From Nocardia sp. alder85J (GTDB taxonomy: Bacteria > Actinomycetota > Actinomycetes > Mycobacteriales > Mycobacteriaceae): DNA of 64,000 nucleotides. This document shows, one piece after another, positions 1-7,965 of the stretch. Numbering within the stretch: position 1 is the stretch's first letter; every line of letters starts with the position of its first letter. The notes beneath the pieces are model-generated. The model was not told the DNA's origin, searched no databases, and saw only the letters and a list, made by a program, of their open reading frames with translations. A program made the position numbers and the translations under genes. The stretch spans positions 310,001 through 374,000 of the forward strand of contig NZ_JAIUCZ020000002.1 of NCBI RefSeq assembly GCF_020176955.2, in the 5' to 3' direction.

Positions 1-1
1 A

Positions 2-703
2 TACGCCGGTCCCAACTACAACGTGGCGCCCACCAACCAGGTGCTGACCGTGGTCGAGCGGCACGGTCACGAGACGGAGGCGAGCGGCGAGGACGAGCCG
101 CGGCTGCGCGTCCGCCGGATGCGCTGGGGTCTGATCCCGTTGTGGGCCAAGGCTGCCGAACCCGGCGTCCCGGCCAAGGGCAAGCCGCTGTTCAATGCCC
201 GTGCCGACACCGCCGCGACCACCGCCTCCTTCCGTGACGCGGTGAAGAAGCGGCGCTGCCTGGTCCCGATGGACGGCTGGTACGAATGGGTGGTCGAGGG
301 CGAGGCGACCGCGAAGGGCAAGGCCGTCAAGCAGCCTTGGTACATGGCCCACGCGGACGGCTCCACCCTGTACATGGCGGGCCTGTGGTCGGTCTGGCGC
401 GATCGTGACCACAGCGAGCTGCCGCCGATCCTGTCCTGCACCATCCTCACCACCGACGCGGTCGGCGATCTCACCCGCATCCACGACCGGATGCCGCTGC
501 CGATGCCCCGCGAACACTGGTCCGCCTGGCTGGACCCGGATCACCCGGCCCCACGCGAACTGCTGGAAACCCCTGCCGTGCAAGCGATTTCCGATATCGT
601 CGCGCGGCCGGTGTCACCGCTGGTGAACAGCGTCCGCAACAACGGCCCGGAACTGCTGGAATCGCCCGCCGGCGGTGGTTCCGGGCAGTTGAGCTTCCGC
701 TAG
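2..703 (+). CDS. SRAP family protein (YedK/HMCES-like), 5' end outside window
   Basis: SOS-response-associated peptidase family protein. Members cross-link to abasic sites in single-stranded DNA through Cys2 and shield them during replication. The reading frame is open from base 2, before the first in-window GTG at 23, and that GTG encodes the Val of the internal motif NYNVAPTNQ. The true start with the MCGRY-type N-terminus and catalytic Cys therefore lies upstream of the window. Visible family landmarks are RWGLIPLWA, FNARADT (the Asn), GWYEW (the catalytic Glu) and IHDRMPLPM (the catalytic His). The partial protein has about 233 residues, near full family length. The C-terminal part looks intact and ends before a strong hairpin. 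The family assignment is secure, although Cys2 itself cannot be seen. Confidence 0.93.
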   Translation, partial: YAGPNYNVAPTNQVLTVVERHGHETEASGEDEPRLRVRRMRWGLIPLWAKAAEPGVPAKGKPLFNARADTAATTASFRDAVKKRRCLVPMDGWYEWVVEGEATAKGKAVKQPWYMAHADGSTLYMAGLWSVWRDRDHSELPPILSCTILTTDAVGDLTRIHDRMPLPMPREHWSAWLDPDHPAPRELLETPAVQAISDIVARPVSPLVNSVRNNGPELLESPAGGGSGQLSFR

Positions 704-709
704 CCGCGG

Positions 710-736
710 CGGCCGGGGGCGCGCGCCCGCCGGCCG
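710..736. terminator. GC-rich hairpin between convergent genes
   Basis: Arms CGGCCGG (710-716) and CCGGCCG (730-736) enclose a second palindrome, GGGCGCGCGCCC (717-728). This gives an almost continuous stem in the 47-nt gap between the stops of the SRAP gene and the convergent small secreted protein. There is no U-tract, which is common for actinobacterial terminators. It probably serves both strands. Confidence 0.6.
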
Positions 737-750
737 GTCGGCGCGTGGTC

Positions 751-1044
751 CTACAGTTCGCACTTCATCGAGGGAGTGACGATGTTCAGGGCGCACTTGA
801 ACAGGCTCGCGCCCAGATCCATCGTCTTGCTGAGCGCGTTGTTGCCGAGCTTCTCGGCCTTCTCGGGGGCCTTCTCGAGCCGCTTGTCCTGCGGCGGCTG
901 CTGCTGTTGCGGCTGACCCGGTTGCGCCTGGACATCGCCGAGCGGGAACTGGTTGTCGGCGAGCGCGGTACCGGATCCCAGGGCGAGGATCACACCACCG
1001 GCAACGGCGACGACCATGGTGCGGAAACGTTGTCGGCCGGACAT
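751..1044 (-). CDS. Small secreted protein with Gln/Pro-rich segment
   Basis: A 97-residue protein of unknown function. The N-terminus is a classic Sec signal peptide: basic MSGRQRFR, a hydrophobic core, then a GTALA-DN cleavage site near residue 30. The mature part has a low-complexity segment rich in Gln and Pro (about residues 40-55), a Lys/Glu-rich stretch and a C-terminal tail with two cysteines (FKCALN and MKCEL) that could form one disulfide. No domain is recognised. It stands alone, convergent with the SRAP gene and followed upstream on the same strand by the MFS terminator. Similar short exported proteins are common in Nocardia. The call rests on the signal peptide and GC codon use. 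Confidence 0.7.
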   Translation of the reverse strand: MSGRQRFRTMVVAVAGGVILALGSGTALADNQFPLGDVQAQPGQPQQQQPPQDKRLEKAPEKAEKLGNNALSKTMDLGASLFKCALNIVTPSMKCEL

Positions 1045-1162
1045 TTCTGCATCACATCCTCACAATCGAGACGATTCGGGCCAGCCAAGTAACGCACACC
1101 CGGGGCGCGAACCTGGTGATTGGCTGTGTGTCCGCGTGTCCCGGCGTGCGGCCCCGGCACGG

Positions 1163-1200
1163 CGATGCCCCGTCGTTCCGGCTGGAACGACGGGGCATCG
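1163..1200 (-). terminator. Strong terminator of the MarR-MFS operon
   Basis: A perfect 17-bp stem (1163-1179 with 1184-1200) closes on the 4-nt loop GGCT. It starts 13 bases beyond the stop codon of the DHA2 transporter gene, as expected for its terminator. No strong T-tract follows. Confidence 0.85.
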
Positions 1201-1212
1201 ACGGAAGAGGAC

Positions 1213-2907
1213 TCAGACGTCGGCGGCGACCGCCGCCTCCGGCTTCGCCTCGGCACTGGCCTGGATGGCGCCCGAGGTCCGCAGCGGGACCTCCTTCCAG
1301 AACATCACCAGCACCAGGGCGAGCAGCCCCATCCCGGACACCGACAGGAACACCGGCGACAGCGATTCGGCGAAGCCGACCTTGAACGGCCGGGCCAGCG
1401 TCGGGTTCAGGTGCTGGATCACCGAGCTGTCGTCGAGCACGCTCGCGGCGGCGGAGGTGTCGTGCGAGGCCAGGCCCTTCGACAACGCGGCGTCGGCCGG
1501 GTTGGCCGAGTGCAGGCCCGCGGCGATGGCCTGCTGATAGGCGGGCCGGGTCGCCGAGGCACGCAGTTCGCTGCCGATGTTCGGCGACAGCTGCGAGAAC
1601 AGGATGGACAGGAACACCGCCACACCCAGCGTGCCGCCGATCTGCCGGAAGAAGGTGGCCGAGGCGGTCGACACACCCATGTCCTTGGGCGGCAACGCAT
1701 TCTGCAACGCCATGACCAGCGGCTGCATCATGTTGCCGAGTCCGAAGCCGGTGATGGCCATGAAGATCATCACCAGCCACAGGTGGCTGTCGGCGTCGAT
1801 GTAGTGCATCAGGAACAGGCCGACGGTGATCAGCACCGCGCCGATGCGCGGGAAGATCAGGTACCGCCCGGTGCGGGAGATGATCTGACCGGCGACGATC
1901 GACGCCGACATCATGCCCAGCACCATCGGCAGCATCTGCAGGCCCGCCAGGGTCGGACTGGCCCCGCGCACCACCTGCAGGTACTGCGGCAGCAGGCTGA
2001 TGCCGCCGAACATGCCCGCGCCGACGACGAAGGAGATCACCACGCCGAGCGCGAAGGTCTTGTTCTTGAACATCCGCAGCGGGATCAGCGCGGCGTCACC
2101 GAGCCGCGCCTCCACCGCGATGAACGCGGCCACGCCGATCACCCCGATCACGTAGCAGGCCAGCGAACCGGCGCTGGTCCAGCCCCATTGGCGGCCCTGC
2201 TCGGCGACGACCAGCAGCGGCACGATGCCGACGACCAGCATCAGCGTGCCCCACCAGTCGATCCGCACGCCCGGATTGGAGCGCTCGGGCAGATGCAGCA
2301 CCCGGGTGACCACGGCGAACGCGATCAGGCCCAGCGGCACGTTGACCAGGAACACCCAGCGCCAGCCGGCGATGCCGAGGATGTCGGCCTGACCGGAGAG
2401 CAGACCGCCGAGCACCGGCCCGACGACGCTGGAGGTGCCGAACACGGCCAGGAAGTAGCCCTGGTAGCGGGCGCGCTCCCGGGCGCTCACGATGTCGCCC
2501 ATGATGGTCAGCGCCAGCGAGAACAGGCCACCGGCGCCGAGGCCCTGGAACGCGCGGAACGCGGCCAGCTCGTACATCGAGGTGGAGATGGTGCACAGCA
2601 GCGATCCGGCCACGAAGATGGTGATCGCCGCGAGGAAGAACGGCTTGCGCCCGAACATGTCCGACAACTTGCCGTACAGCGGGGTGGTGAGCGTCGAGGT
2701 GATGAGGTAGGCGGTGGTGACCCACGCCTGGGCCGAGTAGCCGTGCAGGTCGTCGGCGATGGTGCGGATCGAGGTCGACACGATGGTCTGGTCCAGGGCG
2801 GCCAGGAGCATGCCCAGGATCAGGCCGCTCATGATCACGAGCACCTGTCTGTGGGTGAATCCGGCGCTGTTGACGCCGGTTTCGTTCGGTGCGGTTGCGG
2901 TTGTCAC
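1213..2907 (-). CDS. DHA2-family MFS multidrug efflux transporter (EmrB/QacA type)
   Basis: A 564-residue inner-membrane drug:proton antiporter of the 14-helix DHA2 group. The N-terminal part carries the family motif LDQTIVSTSIRTIADDL in helix 1 and the loop motif GKLSDMFGRKP between helices 2 and 3. Hydrophobic segments continue to about residue 540, before a short Ala/Glu-rich cytoplasmic tail. The start is GTG at 2907, overlapping the TGA of the upstream marR gene in GTGA, so the two are translationally coupled. The coupling and the palindromes upstream of marR suggest efflux is derepressed when a ligand binds the MarR protein. The substrate is unknown. Related actinobacterial pumps export dyes, antibiotics or lipids. 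Confidence 0.93.
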   Translation of the reverse strand: MTTATAPNETGVNSAGFTHRQVLVIMSGLILGMLLAALDQTIVSTSIRTIADDLHGYSAQAWVTTAYLITSTLTTPLYGKLSDMFGRKPFFLAAITIFVAGSLLCTISTSMYELAAFRAFQGLGAGGLFSLALTIMGDIVSARERARYQGYFLAVFGTSSVVGPVLGGLLSGQADILGIAGWRWVFLVNVPLGLIAFAVVTRVLHLPERSNPGVRIDWWGTLMLVVGIVPLLVVAEQGRQWGWTSAGSLACYVIGVIGVAAFIAVEARLGDAALIPLRMFKNKTFALGVVISFVVGAGMFGGISLLPQYLQVVRGASPTLAGLQMLPMVLGMMSASIVAGQIISRTGRYLIFPRIGAVLITVGLFLMHYIDADSHLWLVMIFMAITGFGLGNMMQPLVMALQNALPPKDMGVSTASATFFRQIGGTLGVAVFLSILFSQLSPNIGSELRASATRPAYQQAIAAGLHSANPADAALSKGLASHDTSAAASVLDDSSVIQHLNPTLARPFKVGFAESLSPVFLSVSGMGLLALVLVMFWKEVPLRTSGAIQASAEAKPEAAVAADV

Positions 2908-3464
2908 GAAATCTTCTCCGGTGCGGTGTTCTTGGGGCTGGGGTGCGCAGATGCGGTGTGCTGCGGGGCGGGCTGCTGTCGAGCCGATTGAGGCAGGTCG
3001 AATTTGGCGGCGAGCAGGTCGGTGCGGGCCGCCTCGAAGTCGTCGACGAATCGGCGCAGCAGGTGGGCCAGCTGGTCGCGATCGTCCCCGTTCCAGCTGT
3101 CCAGGATCCGGCCGATCGCGGCGTTGCGGAGCTCGCGGATGCGGCCGGCCTTCTCCCGGCCGGCGGCGGTGACGGCGAGCACGCTGACCCGGCCGTCGTC
3201 GGGGTCGGCGCGGCGTTCGATCAGGCCCTTCTTCACCAGGCCGGCGACCTGGCGGCTGATCGTGGAGGCGTCCGAGTGCAGCGCGTCGGCCAGTGCGCCG
3301 GAGCGCATCGGGCCCTCGTGCAGCAGCCGGAACAGGATGCCGTAGGCGGCGACCTCGAACTCGCCGTGTGAGGCCGCGGCCATCTGCGAGCTGGTGTGAT
3401 CGCGGATGCGGCCCAACCGGATCAGCTGCTGGGCGATGACGTCGATCGAGTCGTTGCCGTCCAT
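2904..3464 (-). CDS. MarR-family transcriptional regulator
   Basis: A 186-residue winged-helix repressor. The core contains LRPL-like helix segments and the recognition region ALADALHSDASTISRQVAGLVKKGLIERRADPDD, with the Asp/Arg wing of MarR (split here by residue numbers about 55-90). The ATG at 3464 is chosen because an excellent ribosome site, AGGAGGTGAC (3471-3480), sits 6 nt before it. An earlier in-frame ATG at 3485 would lie upstream of that site. The protein ends in a Gln/Pro-rich tail of about 25 residues. It overlaps the transporter start by 4 nt and so very likely controls that pump and itself. Several palindromes lie just upstream. Confidence 0.9.
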   Translation of the reverse strand: MDGNDSIDVIAQQLIRLGRIRDHTSSQMAAASHGEFEVAAYGILFRLLHEGPMRSGALADALHSDASTISRQVAGLVKKGLIERRADPDDGRVSVLAVTAAGREKAGRIRELRNAAIGRILDSWNGDDRDQLAHLLRRFVDDFEAARTDLLAAKFDLPQSARQQPAPQHTASAHPSPKNTAPEKIS

Positions 3465-3484
3465 GGGACCGTCACCTCCTTGCA

Positions 3485-3535
3485 TTGATCAACTGGTTAG
3501 CTTTCGACAATTAATTGTGTACACCAACTAGTTGT
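3485..3535. promoter_or_regulatory. MarR operator cluster upstream of the marR-MFS operon
   Basis: An AT-rich island in GC-rich DNA contains three perfect palindromes: TTGATCAA (3485-3492), ACAATTAATTGT (3507-3518) and CAACTAGTTG (3525-3534). A near copy of the last, CAACTGGTTA, lies at 3490-3499. Two similar CAACT(A/G)GTT elements 35 bp apart on the same face suggest two MarR dimers. The region must also hold the promoter for the minus-strand operon. Autorepression is inferred. Confidence 0.6.
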
Positions 3536-3599
3536 ATCAAGCACATATGATGGCGCTGTTATTCCCGCCACATCCGGCCTGGTAGAGCCGGTCTCGGCG

Positions 3600-4109
3600 T
3601 CAGTTGGTGGCGATCGGCGCGGTCACCGCGGCGGCCAGCCGGACCAGATCCGCGGGCGCGAGCTCGATCTCCAGCCCCCGCCGACCGGCGCTGCACAGCA
3701 CCCGATCCCAGTCCAGCGCGGACCTGTCGACGACTGTCGGCAATGCCCGCTTCTGCCCCAGCGGGGAGATACCGCCCAGCACATATCCGGTGGTGCGCTC
3801 GGCCGCCGCCCGGTCGGCCATCGCCGCCTTGGCGGCGCCGAGCGCGGTCGCGACCGCTTTCAGCGACAGCGAACAGGGCACCGGCACCACCGCGACCGCG
3901 AGCCGGGCCGTCCGGATCGGGCCGCCGGTCAGCTCGATCACCAGCGTCTTGAAGATCTGCCGGTCGGTCACCTGCAACTGCGTGGCGAGTGCGGCGACCG
4001 CCTCGGCCCCGTAGGAGTCACTGCGCGGATCGTGCGGATACGAGTGCACCCGATGCGCCACCCCCGCCTGGGTCAGCGCGCGGATCGCCGGGGTCGATGC
4101 ACCTGCCAT
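3600..4109 (-). CDS. ybaK: YbaK/EbsC-type aminoacyl-tRNA deacylase
   Basis: A 169-residue trans-editing enzyme that hydrolyses mischarged tRNA, probably Cys-tRNA(Pro). The single YbaK/ProX domain spans the protein. Visible landmarks are QIFKTLVIE, with the catalytic-type Lys, the central beta strands around RLAVAVVPV, and the substrate-loop motif GGISPLGQKRALPTVVD. The start is the ATG at 4109 (MAGASTPAI). Longer in-frame upstream starts would run into the sigH promoter region and give non-homologous sequence. It is transcribed away from sigH. From memory a YbaK gene sits at the same place near sigH in mycobacteria. Confidence 0.9.
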   Translation of the reverse strand: MAGASTPAIRALTQAGVAHRVHSYPHDPRSDSYGAEAVAALATQLQVTDRQIFKTLVIELTGGPIRTARLAVAVVPVPCSLSLKAVATALGAAKAAMADRAAAERTTGYVLGGISPLGQKRALPTVVDRSALDWDRVLCSAGRRGLEIELAPADLVRLAAAVTAPIATN

Positions 4110-4181
4110 GCGGGACACCCTAGAGGGCCGGGCAATTCCCCGGCCAACGAATAACCGGGACTGCCCGGACATTCGGGCGCC

Positions 4182-4208
4182 GGGAACACACCGGGCACCG
4201 CGCCTGTT
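4182..4208 (+). promoter_or_regulatory. SigH/SigR-type promoter in front of sigH (autoregulation)
   Basis: GGGAACA at 4182-4188 and TGTT at 4205-4208 are 16 nt apart. They match the oxidative-stress sigma consensus GGGAAYA-N16/17-cGTT known for mycobacterial SigH and Streptomyces SigR. The start point would fall near 4215, about 40 nt before the GTG at 4254. Positive autoregulation of sigH is established in relatives. Confidence 0.8.
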
Positions 4209-4253
4209 GCACGCGGTACGCCTCCCACCTCGTAGGACCGAAGGAGATCGCCG

Positions 4254-5117
4254 GTGACCGTGCTGCTCCAGGATCGTCCGGCCCGTGCCGAACGGTCGAT
4301 GTCGCACCCACAGCCGGATCCCGGGGCAGTGGTCACCGGGTTCCCGCCGCTTCACTCGCTCACGGTAGATTCGGTAGCTACGGCGACCGAAGGGATGGGC
4401 GTGACGAGCGACGAGGAACTAGCGGCCGACCGCCGCTACGGCGACGCCGGTGAGCGGGACGATCTCGACGATCCGGCCGAGTTCGCGGGCGAGGACGAGG
4501 TGGCCGCGCCCTCTGTCGACGACGCGGATCTCGGGCAGCGGTTCGAGCGCGACGCGCTCCCGCTGCTGGATCAGCTGTACGGCGCCGCGTTGCGGATGAC
4601 CCGCAATCCGGCCGACGCCGAGGATCTGGTGCAGGAGACCTACGCCAAGGCGTTCCAGGGTTTCCGGTCCTTCCGGGAGGGCACCAACCTGCGGGCCTGG
4701 CTGTACCGCATCCTGACCAACACCTACATCAACTCCTACCGCAAGAAGCAGCGGCAGCCCGCGCAGTACCCCACCGACGAGATCACCGACTGGCAGCTGG
4801 CCGCCACGGCCGAGCACACCTCGCAGGGTCTGCGCTCGGCGGAGGTGGAGGCGCTCGAGGCGCTGCCGGACGACGACATCAAGGCCGCGCTGCAATCGCT
4901 GCCCGAGGAATTCCGGATGGCGGTCTACTACGCCGACGTGGAGGGGTTCCCCTACAAGGAAATTGCCGAGATCATGGGTACTCCGATCGGTACGGTCATG
5001 TCCCGGCTGCACCGTGGGCGCAAGCAGTTGAAGGGACTGCTGGCCGGCGTGGCGCACGAGCGGGGGTTCGACCGGGACCGCACGGGCAACGGCGCGCGTC
5101 AGGAGGTAACCCAGTGA
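4254..5117 (+). CDS. sigH: ECF sigma factor for oxidative/heat stress, SigH (SigR)
   Basis: A redox-responsive sigma factor that directs RNA polymerase to thiol-stress genes (thioredoxin, mycothiol and chaperone genes). Region 2 contains [20 protein letters not shown] and the -10 recognition segment [17 protein letters not shown]. Region 4 contains [20 protein letters not shown]. Both are nearly identical to mycobacterial SigH. With the GTG at 4254 the product is 287 residues, about 60-70 longer than usual, with a poorly ordered acidic N-terminus. GTG 4254 has the site AAGGAGA 6 nt upstream. A second in-frame start, GTG at 4401, has AGGG 6 nt upstream and gives 238 residues. Both may be used, as in the SigR/SigR' isoforms of Streptomyces. 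It overlaps rsrA by 4 nt. Confidence 0.93.
   Translation: MTVLLQDRPARAERSMSHPQPDPGAVVTGFPPLHSLTVDSVATATEGMGVTSDEELAADRRYGDAGERDDLDDPAEFAGEDEVAAPSVDDADLGQRFERDALPLLDQLYGAALRMTRNPADAEDLVQETYAKAFQGFRSFREGTNLRAWLYRILTNTYINSYRKKQRQPAQYPTDEITDWQLAATAEHTSQGLRSAEVEALEALPDDDIKAALQSLPEEFRMAVYYADVEGFPYKEIAEIMGTPIGTVMSRLHRGRKQLKGLLAGVAHERGFDRDRTGNGARQEVTQ
4351..4380 (+). promoter_or_regulatory. Possible internal housekeeping promoter for a short SigH form
   Basis: TTCACT (4351-4356) and TAGCTA (4375-4380) are 18 bp apart, inside the extended 5' part of sigH. A transcript from here would start near 4387 and could only be translated from GTG 4401 (site AGGG at 4391-4394). The match is moderate and the call is inference. 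Confidence 0.35.
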
Positions 5118-5482
5118 GCGAGCACGACTACACCTCCGGTGCGCCGGAGCGCGTCGACTCGTCGGCGCCGGCCGAGACGCAGCCGTCCGACCAGGCCGCC
5201 GTCCAGGAGGCCAGGGATCTGGACCTGCAACTGGATTGTTCGGCGGTGCTGGCCGACGTCTGGATGATGCTCGACGGCGAATGCGACGACTCGACCCGGG
5301 CCCGGTTGCAGCACCACATCGACAACTGCTCGCCCTGTATCGAGGCGTACGGCCTCGAGGAGAAGCTGAAGCGGTTGCTGAGCCGGAAGTGCGGCGGCGA
5401 GCGCGCCCCCGAATCCCTGCGGCAACGCCTGACCCTGGAGTACCGCCGAGTCACCATCATCGAGACCCACACCGAGTCCTGA
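5114..5482 (+). CDS. rsrA: Zinc-containing anti-sigma factor RsrA/RshA
   Basis: A 122-residue redox-switch anti-sigma factor that binds SigH in the reduced, zinc-loaded state and releases it when disulfides form. It has the ZAS signature H68-x3-C72-x2-C75 (HIDNCSPC) plus an upstream Cys42 that would be the fourth ligand. Cys57 and Cys93 are extra. The first 38 residues are a variable Ala/Ser/Asp-rich tail. The GTG start at 5114 overlaps the TGA of sigH (GTGA) and has AGGAGGT at 5100-5106, so the two proteins are made in a coupled ratio. The order sigH-rsrA is conserved in actinobacteria. A long hairpin follows. Confidence 0.93.
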   Translation: MSEHDYTSGAPERVDSSAPAETQPSDQAAVQEARDLDLQLDCSAVLADVWMMLDGECDDSTRARLQHHIDNCSPCIEAYGLEEKLKRLLSRKCGGERAPESLRQRLTLEYRRVTIIETHTES

Positions 5483-5504
5483 CCGGCCCTCGGCCGACGC
5501 GGAA

Positions 5505-5536
5505 ACGGCACGTCATCCGGGTGGATGGCGTGCCGT
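5505..5536. terminator. Bidirectional terminator between rsrA and bL37 gene
   Basis: A 14-bp stem (5505-5518 with 5523-5536, one G-T wobble) closes on a GGGT loop. It lies 22 nt after the rsrA stop and 16 nt before the end of the convergent bL37 gene. Confidence 0.8.
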
Positions 5537-5551
5537 TCGCGTTGTCACGGC

Positions 5552-5626
5552 TCAGGCGTTGGGACGCTTGCCGTGGTTGGCGCCGTTCTTACGCCGGCTG
5601 CGCTTCTTACGACCACGCTTACCCAT
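5552..5626 (-). CDS. 50S ribosomal protein bL37, 24 residues
   Basis: A tiny, extremely basic protein (11 Lys/Arg in the first 13 residues region; begins MGKRGRKKRSRR and ends NGANHGKRPNA). It matches the mycobacterial ribosomal protein bL37, also catalogued as an AURKAIP1/COX24-domain protein, which binds 23S rRNA near the peptidyl transferase end of the 50S subunit. The ATG at 5626 has the ribosome site AGGGAGAG upstream (5633-5640). The reading frame is below the usual ORF-length cut-off and is easily missed. It is convergent with rsrA and shares a terminator hairpin with it. From memory the same gene lies at this locus in mycobacteria. Confidence 0.9.
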   Translation of the reverse strand: MGKRGRKKRSRRKNGANHGKRPNA

Positions 5627-6062
5627 AGGTCTCTCTCCCTTCTAACCCGCAAACCAGGGGTGAACCCGCCGCAGGAGCGTGTCCATAGCGTTACAGGCTA
5701 CAACCCATCGGGTCGCGGCCGACCGAGGGGCCGCTCGCCCGCCGGGTGCGGGCAGGTGGTAGCGCGGCCCGCACCCGGGCCCGATGTCCAGGGGGGATGC
5801 GCGCCAACCTCCTGCCGCCCGCGCCGCCGAATCGCCGCGTGGCCGTGCGGGATTCGGCCCCGCCCGGCCGGAAAACTCTCGGCCGCACCGCAACCGCGGA
5901 CCTCGGCCGGGGCGGGGAATCCGGTGTACCCCGTTCGCCCGGTCCGGCTGCGCCGCGCGCGGTTACGGGCCGGTATCCTACTGCCGATCCGACATCGTTG
6001 TTTCGGGTGTGATTACCTCTGTACCGTCAGCGGAGAATGGCTGTTCGACCGGGAAGGGTGTC
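5627..6062. other. Intergenic region between bL37 and the biotinyl-protein gene
   Basis: 436 nt between divergently oriented genes, with no credible coding sequence. The left part holds the bL37 ribosome site and, on the minus strand, possible -10 boxes TATGGA and TAGCCT around 5675-5700. The middle (5740-5940) is featureless and very GC-rich. The right end holds a probable plus-strand promoter. Confidence 0.5.
5998..6027 (+). promoter_or_regulatory. Probable promoter of the biotinyl protein-pdtaS unit
   Basis: TTGTTT (5998-6003) and TACCGT (6022-6027, a TANNNT box) are 18 bp apart, about 36 nt before the ATG at 6063. This is a moderate match to a housekeeping promoter. Confidence 0.4.
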
Positions 6063-6278
6063 ATGGCTGAGGAAGTGCACGCGGAGATGGTGTCGACGGT
6101 GTTCCAGATCGTCGCCACCGAGGGCGCCCCCATCGCGGAGGGCGACACGCTCGTGCTGCTGGAATCGATGAAGATGGAGATCCCGGTGGTCGCCGAATCG
6201 GCCGGCACCGTGGCCTCGATCAACGTGAAGCCCGGTGATGTGCTGAAAAAGGGCGATCTGATCGCTGTGATCTCCTGA
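6063..6278 (+). CDS. Small biotin carrier protein (TB7.3-like)
   Basis: A 71-residue single biotinyl domain. The canonical biotinylation site ESMKMEIP places the acceptor Lys at residue 37. The family matches the biotinylated protein TB7.3 of M. tuberculosis, thought to serve as a biotin carboxyl carrier for a carboxylase whose other subunits lie elsewhere. The ATG at 6063 is chosen because GGAAGGG precedes it closely and the protein then starts MAEEVHAEMV, colinear with homologues. Longer upstream readings are out of family. It lies 42 nt before pdtaS in the same direction, probably as one transcript. There are no membrane segments. Confidence 0.93.
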   Translation: MAEEVHAEMVSTVFQIVATEGAPIAEGDTLVLLESMKMEIPVVAESAGTVASINVKPGDVLKKGDLIAVIS

Positions 6279-6320
6279 CACCGGGACGATCGGGCGCGCC
6301 GGCGGGCGGAAGGAAAGTAG

Positions 6321-7835
6321 ATGTCGACACTCAGTGACCTGCTGGCCGAGCACACCGATCTTCCGGGTGCCGCGGTCGACCACCTGCAACGAGTGGTCGG
6401 TGACTGGCAGTTGCTGTCGGATCTGTCGTTCGCCGATCTGCAACTGTGGGTGGGCGCCGGGCCGGTGTCCGACGGCGCGGATGTGGTCTGCGTGGCGCAG
6501 TGCCGCCCGACCACCGCCACCACCGTGCACTCGGAGGATCTGGTCGGCTCGGTCGCCATGCAGGCCGATCACCCGCAGGTGTTCGAGGCGCTGCTCAGCG
6601 GTGAGATCGTCCGGGTCGACACCGAATCCGAGTCGACCGGTGTCTACCACCCGAAACCGGTGCACGCGGTGCGCGAGGCGATTCCGGTCCGGGCCGGCAA
6701 CGATGTGATCGCGGTGCTCGGCCGTGACACCGACGTCCGGCGCTCGAAGATCCGCAGTGATCTCGAAGAGGCCTACATGGCCTGCGCGGACGATCTGTGT
6801 CAGATGATCGCCGACGGCACCTTCCCGGTGCTGGAGGACCGCACCGGCTCGCATTCCAGCCCGCGCGCCGGCGACGGGTTCATCCGGCTCGACACCGGCG
6901 GCACCGTCGTCTACGCCAGCCCGAACGCGGTCTCGGCCTATCACCGCATGGGCCTGCAGAGCGATCTGGCCGGTCAGGATCTGGCGCTCACCACCCGCTC
7001 GCTGATCACCGACCCCTTCGACGCCCAGGAGGTGGTCAGCGACATCCAGGCCGCGCTGGCGGGCAAATCGGGCCGCCGCATGGAGGTCGAGGCCCGCGGC
7101 GCCACGGTGCTGCTGCGTACCCTGGTACTGCGCCCGCACGGCGAACTGGCCGGCGCGGCGGTGCTGGTGCGCGACGTCACCGAGGTGAAGCGCCGCGACC
7201 GCGCGCTGCTGTCCAAGGACGCCACCATCCGCGAGATCCACCATCGGGTGAAGAACAATCTCCAGACCGTCGCCGCCCTGCTGCGACTACAGGCGCGCCG
7301 GACCGAGAATCCGGAGGCGCTGACCGCGCTGACCGAGTCGGTGCGGCGGGTCACCTCGATCGCCTCGGTGCACGAGATGCTGTCCATGTCGGTGGACGAA
7401 GAGGTCGATCTGGACGAGGTGGTGGATCGGCTGCTGCCGATCATGGCCGATGTGGCGACCGTGCACACCGCCCGGATCAAGGTGCGCCGCGCCGGATCGC
7501 TCGGCGTGTTCTCCGCGGAGCGGGCCACCCCGCTGGTCATGGTCTTGACCGAATTGGTGCAGAACGCCATCGAGCACGCCTTCGACGCGGGTGAAAACGG
7601 TACGGTCACAATCCGTTCGGAGCGGTCGGCGCGCTGGCTGGACGTTATAATCAGCGATGACGGTCGTGGTCTGCCCGAGGGTTTCAGCCTGGAGAAGTCG
7701 GATCGCCTGGGCCTGCAGATCGTCCGCACTCTGGTCACCGCCGAACTCGGCGGTTCCATCGGGCTGCATCCGGGTACGGATGTGGGTACCGATGCGGTGC
7801 TTCGGGTTCCGCTCGGCCGCCGCGCCGCTCGGTGA
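6321..7835 (+). CDS. pdtaS: Cytosolic sensor histidine kinase PdtaS
   Basis: A 504-residue kinase of the two-component system PdtaS-PdtaR, whose response regulator PdtaR is an RNA-binding ANTAR antiterminator encoded elsewhere. Domains in order are a GAF-like domain (about 1-150), a PAS domain (about 175-295, with DGFIRLD and ASPNAVSAYHRMGL), a HisKA_2 dimerisation segment with the phospho-acceptor in EIHHRVKNNLQ (His near 307), and a HATPase domain (about 400-500, with TELVQNAIEHAF and DDGRGLP). It is soluble, with no transmembrane helix. In mycobacteria the protein responds to copper, nitric oxide or c-di-GMP. The start ATG 6321 has GGAAGGAAAG upstream. A strong hairpin follows the gene. 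Confidence 0.95.
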   Translation: MSTLSDLLAEHTDLPGAAVDHLQRVVGDWQLLSDLSFADLQLWVGAGPVSDGADVVCVAQCRPTTATTVHSEDLVGSVAMQADHPQVFEALLSGEIVRVDTESESTGVYHPKPVHAVREAIPVRAGNDVIAVLGRDTDVRRSKIRSDLEEAYMACADDLCQMIADGTFPVLEDRTGSHSSPRAGDGFIRLDTGGTVVYASPNAVSAYHRMGLQSDLAGQDLALTTRSLITDPFDAQEVVSDIQAALAGKSGRRMEVEARGATVLLRTLVLRPHGELAGAAVLVRDVTEVKRRDRALLSKDATIREIHHRVKNNLQTVAALLRLQARRTENPEALTALTESVRRVTSIASVHEMLSMSVDEEVDLDEVVDRLLPIMADVATVHTARIKVRRAGSLGVFSAERATPLVMVLTELVQNAIEHAFDAGENGTVTIRSERSARWLDVIISDDGRGLPEGFSLEKSDRLGLQIVRTLVTAELGGSIGLHPGTDVGTDAVLRVPLGRRAAR

Positions 7836-7880
7836 GGTTTCGCGGATCCTGTACTGCGAGTTGGGCCCCGGAAACAATGA

Positions 7881-7905
7881 AGCCCGGCACCTGAGGTGCC
7901 GGGCT
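7881..7905. terminator. Terminator between pdtaS and whiB1
   Basis: A perfect 11-bp stem, AGCCCGGCACC and GGTGCCGGGCT, closes on the loop TGA and is followed on the plus strand by GAAAA. It lies 45 nt after the pdtaS stop, in front of the convergent whiB1 end, so it can act on both. Confidence 0.85.
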
Positions 7906-7965
7906 GAAAAGCGTTACGCCGGATCGTGCAGTTCCAGCTGTGGCGATAACGCGGGTGTGCCGTGC

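Noticed and set aside
1120..2991. Plus-strand open frame of 623 codons opposite the DHA2 transporter
   Set aside because: His/Gly/Asp/Gln-rich translation typical of GC-rich antisense frames. The minus strand encodes an unmistakable transporter with an operon structure.
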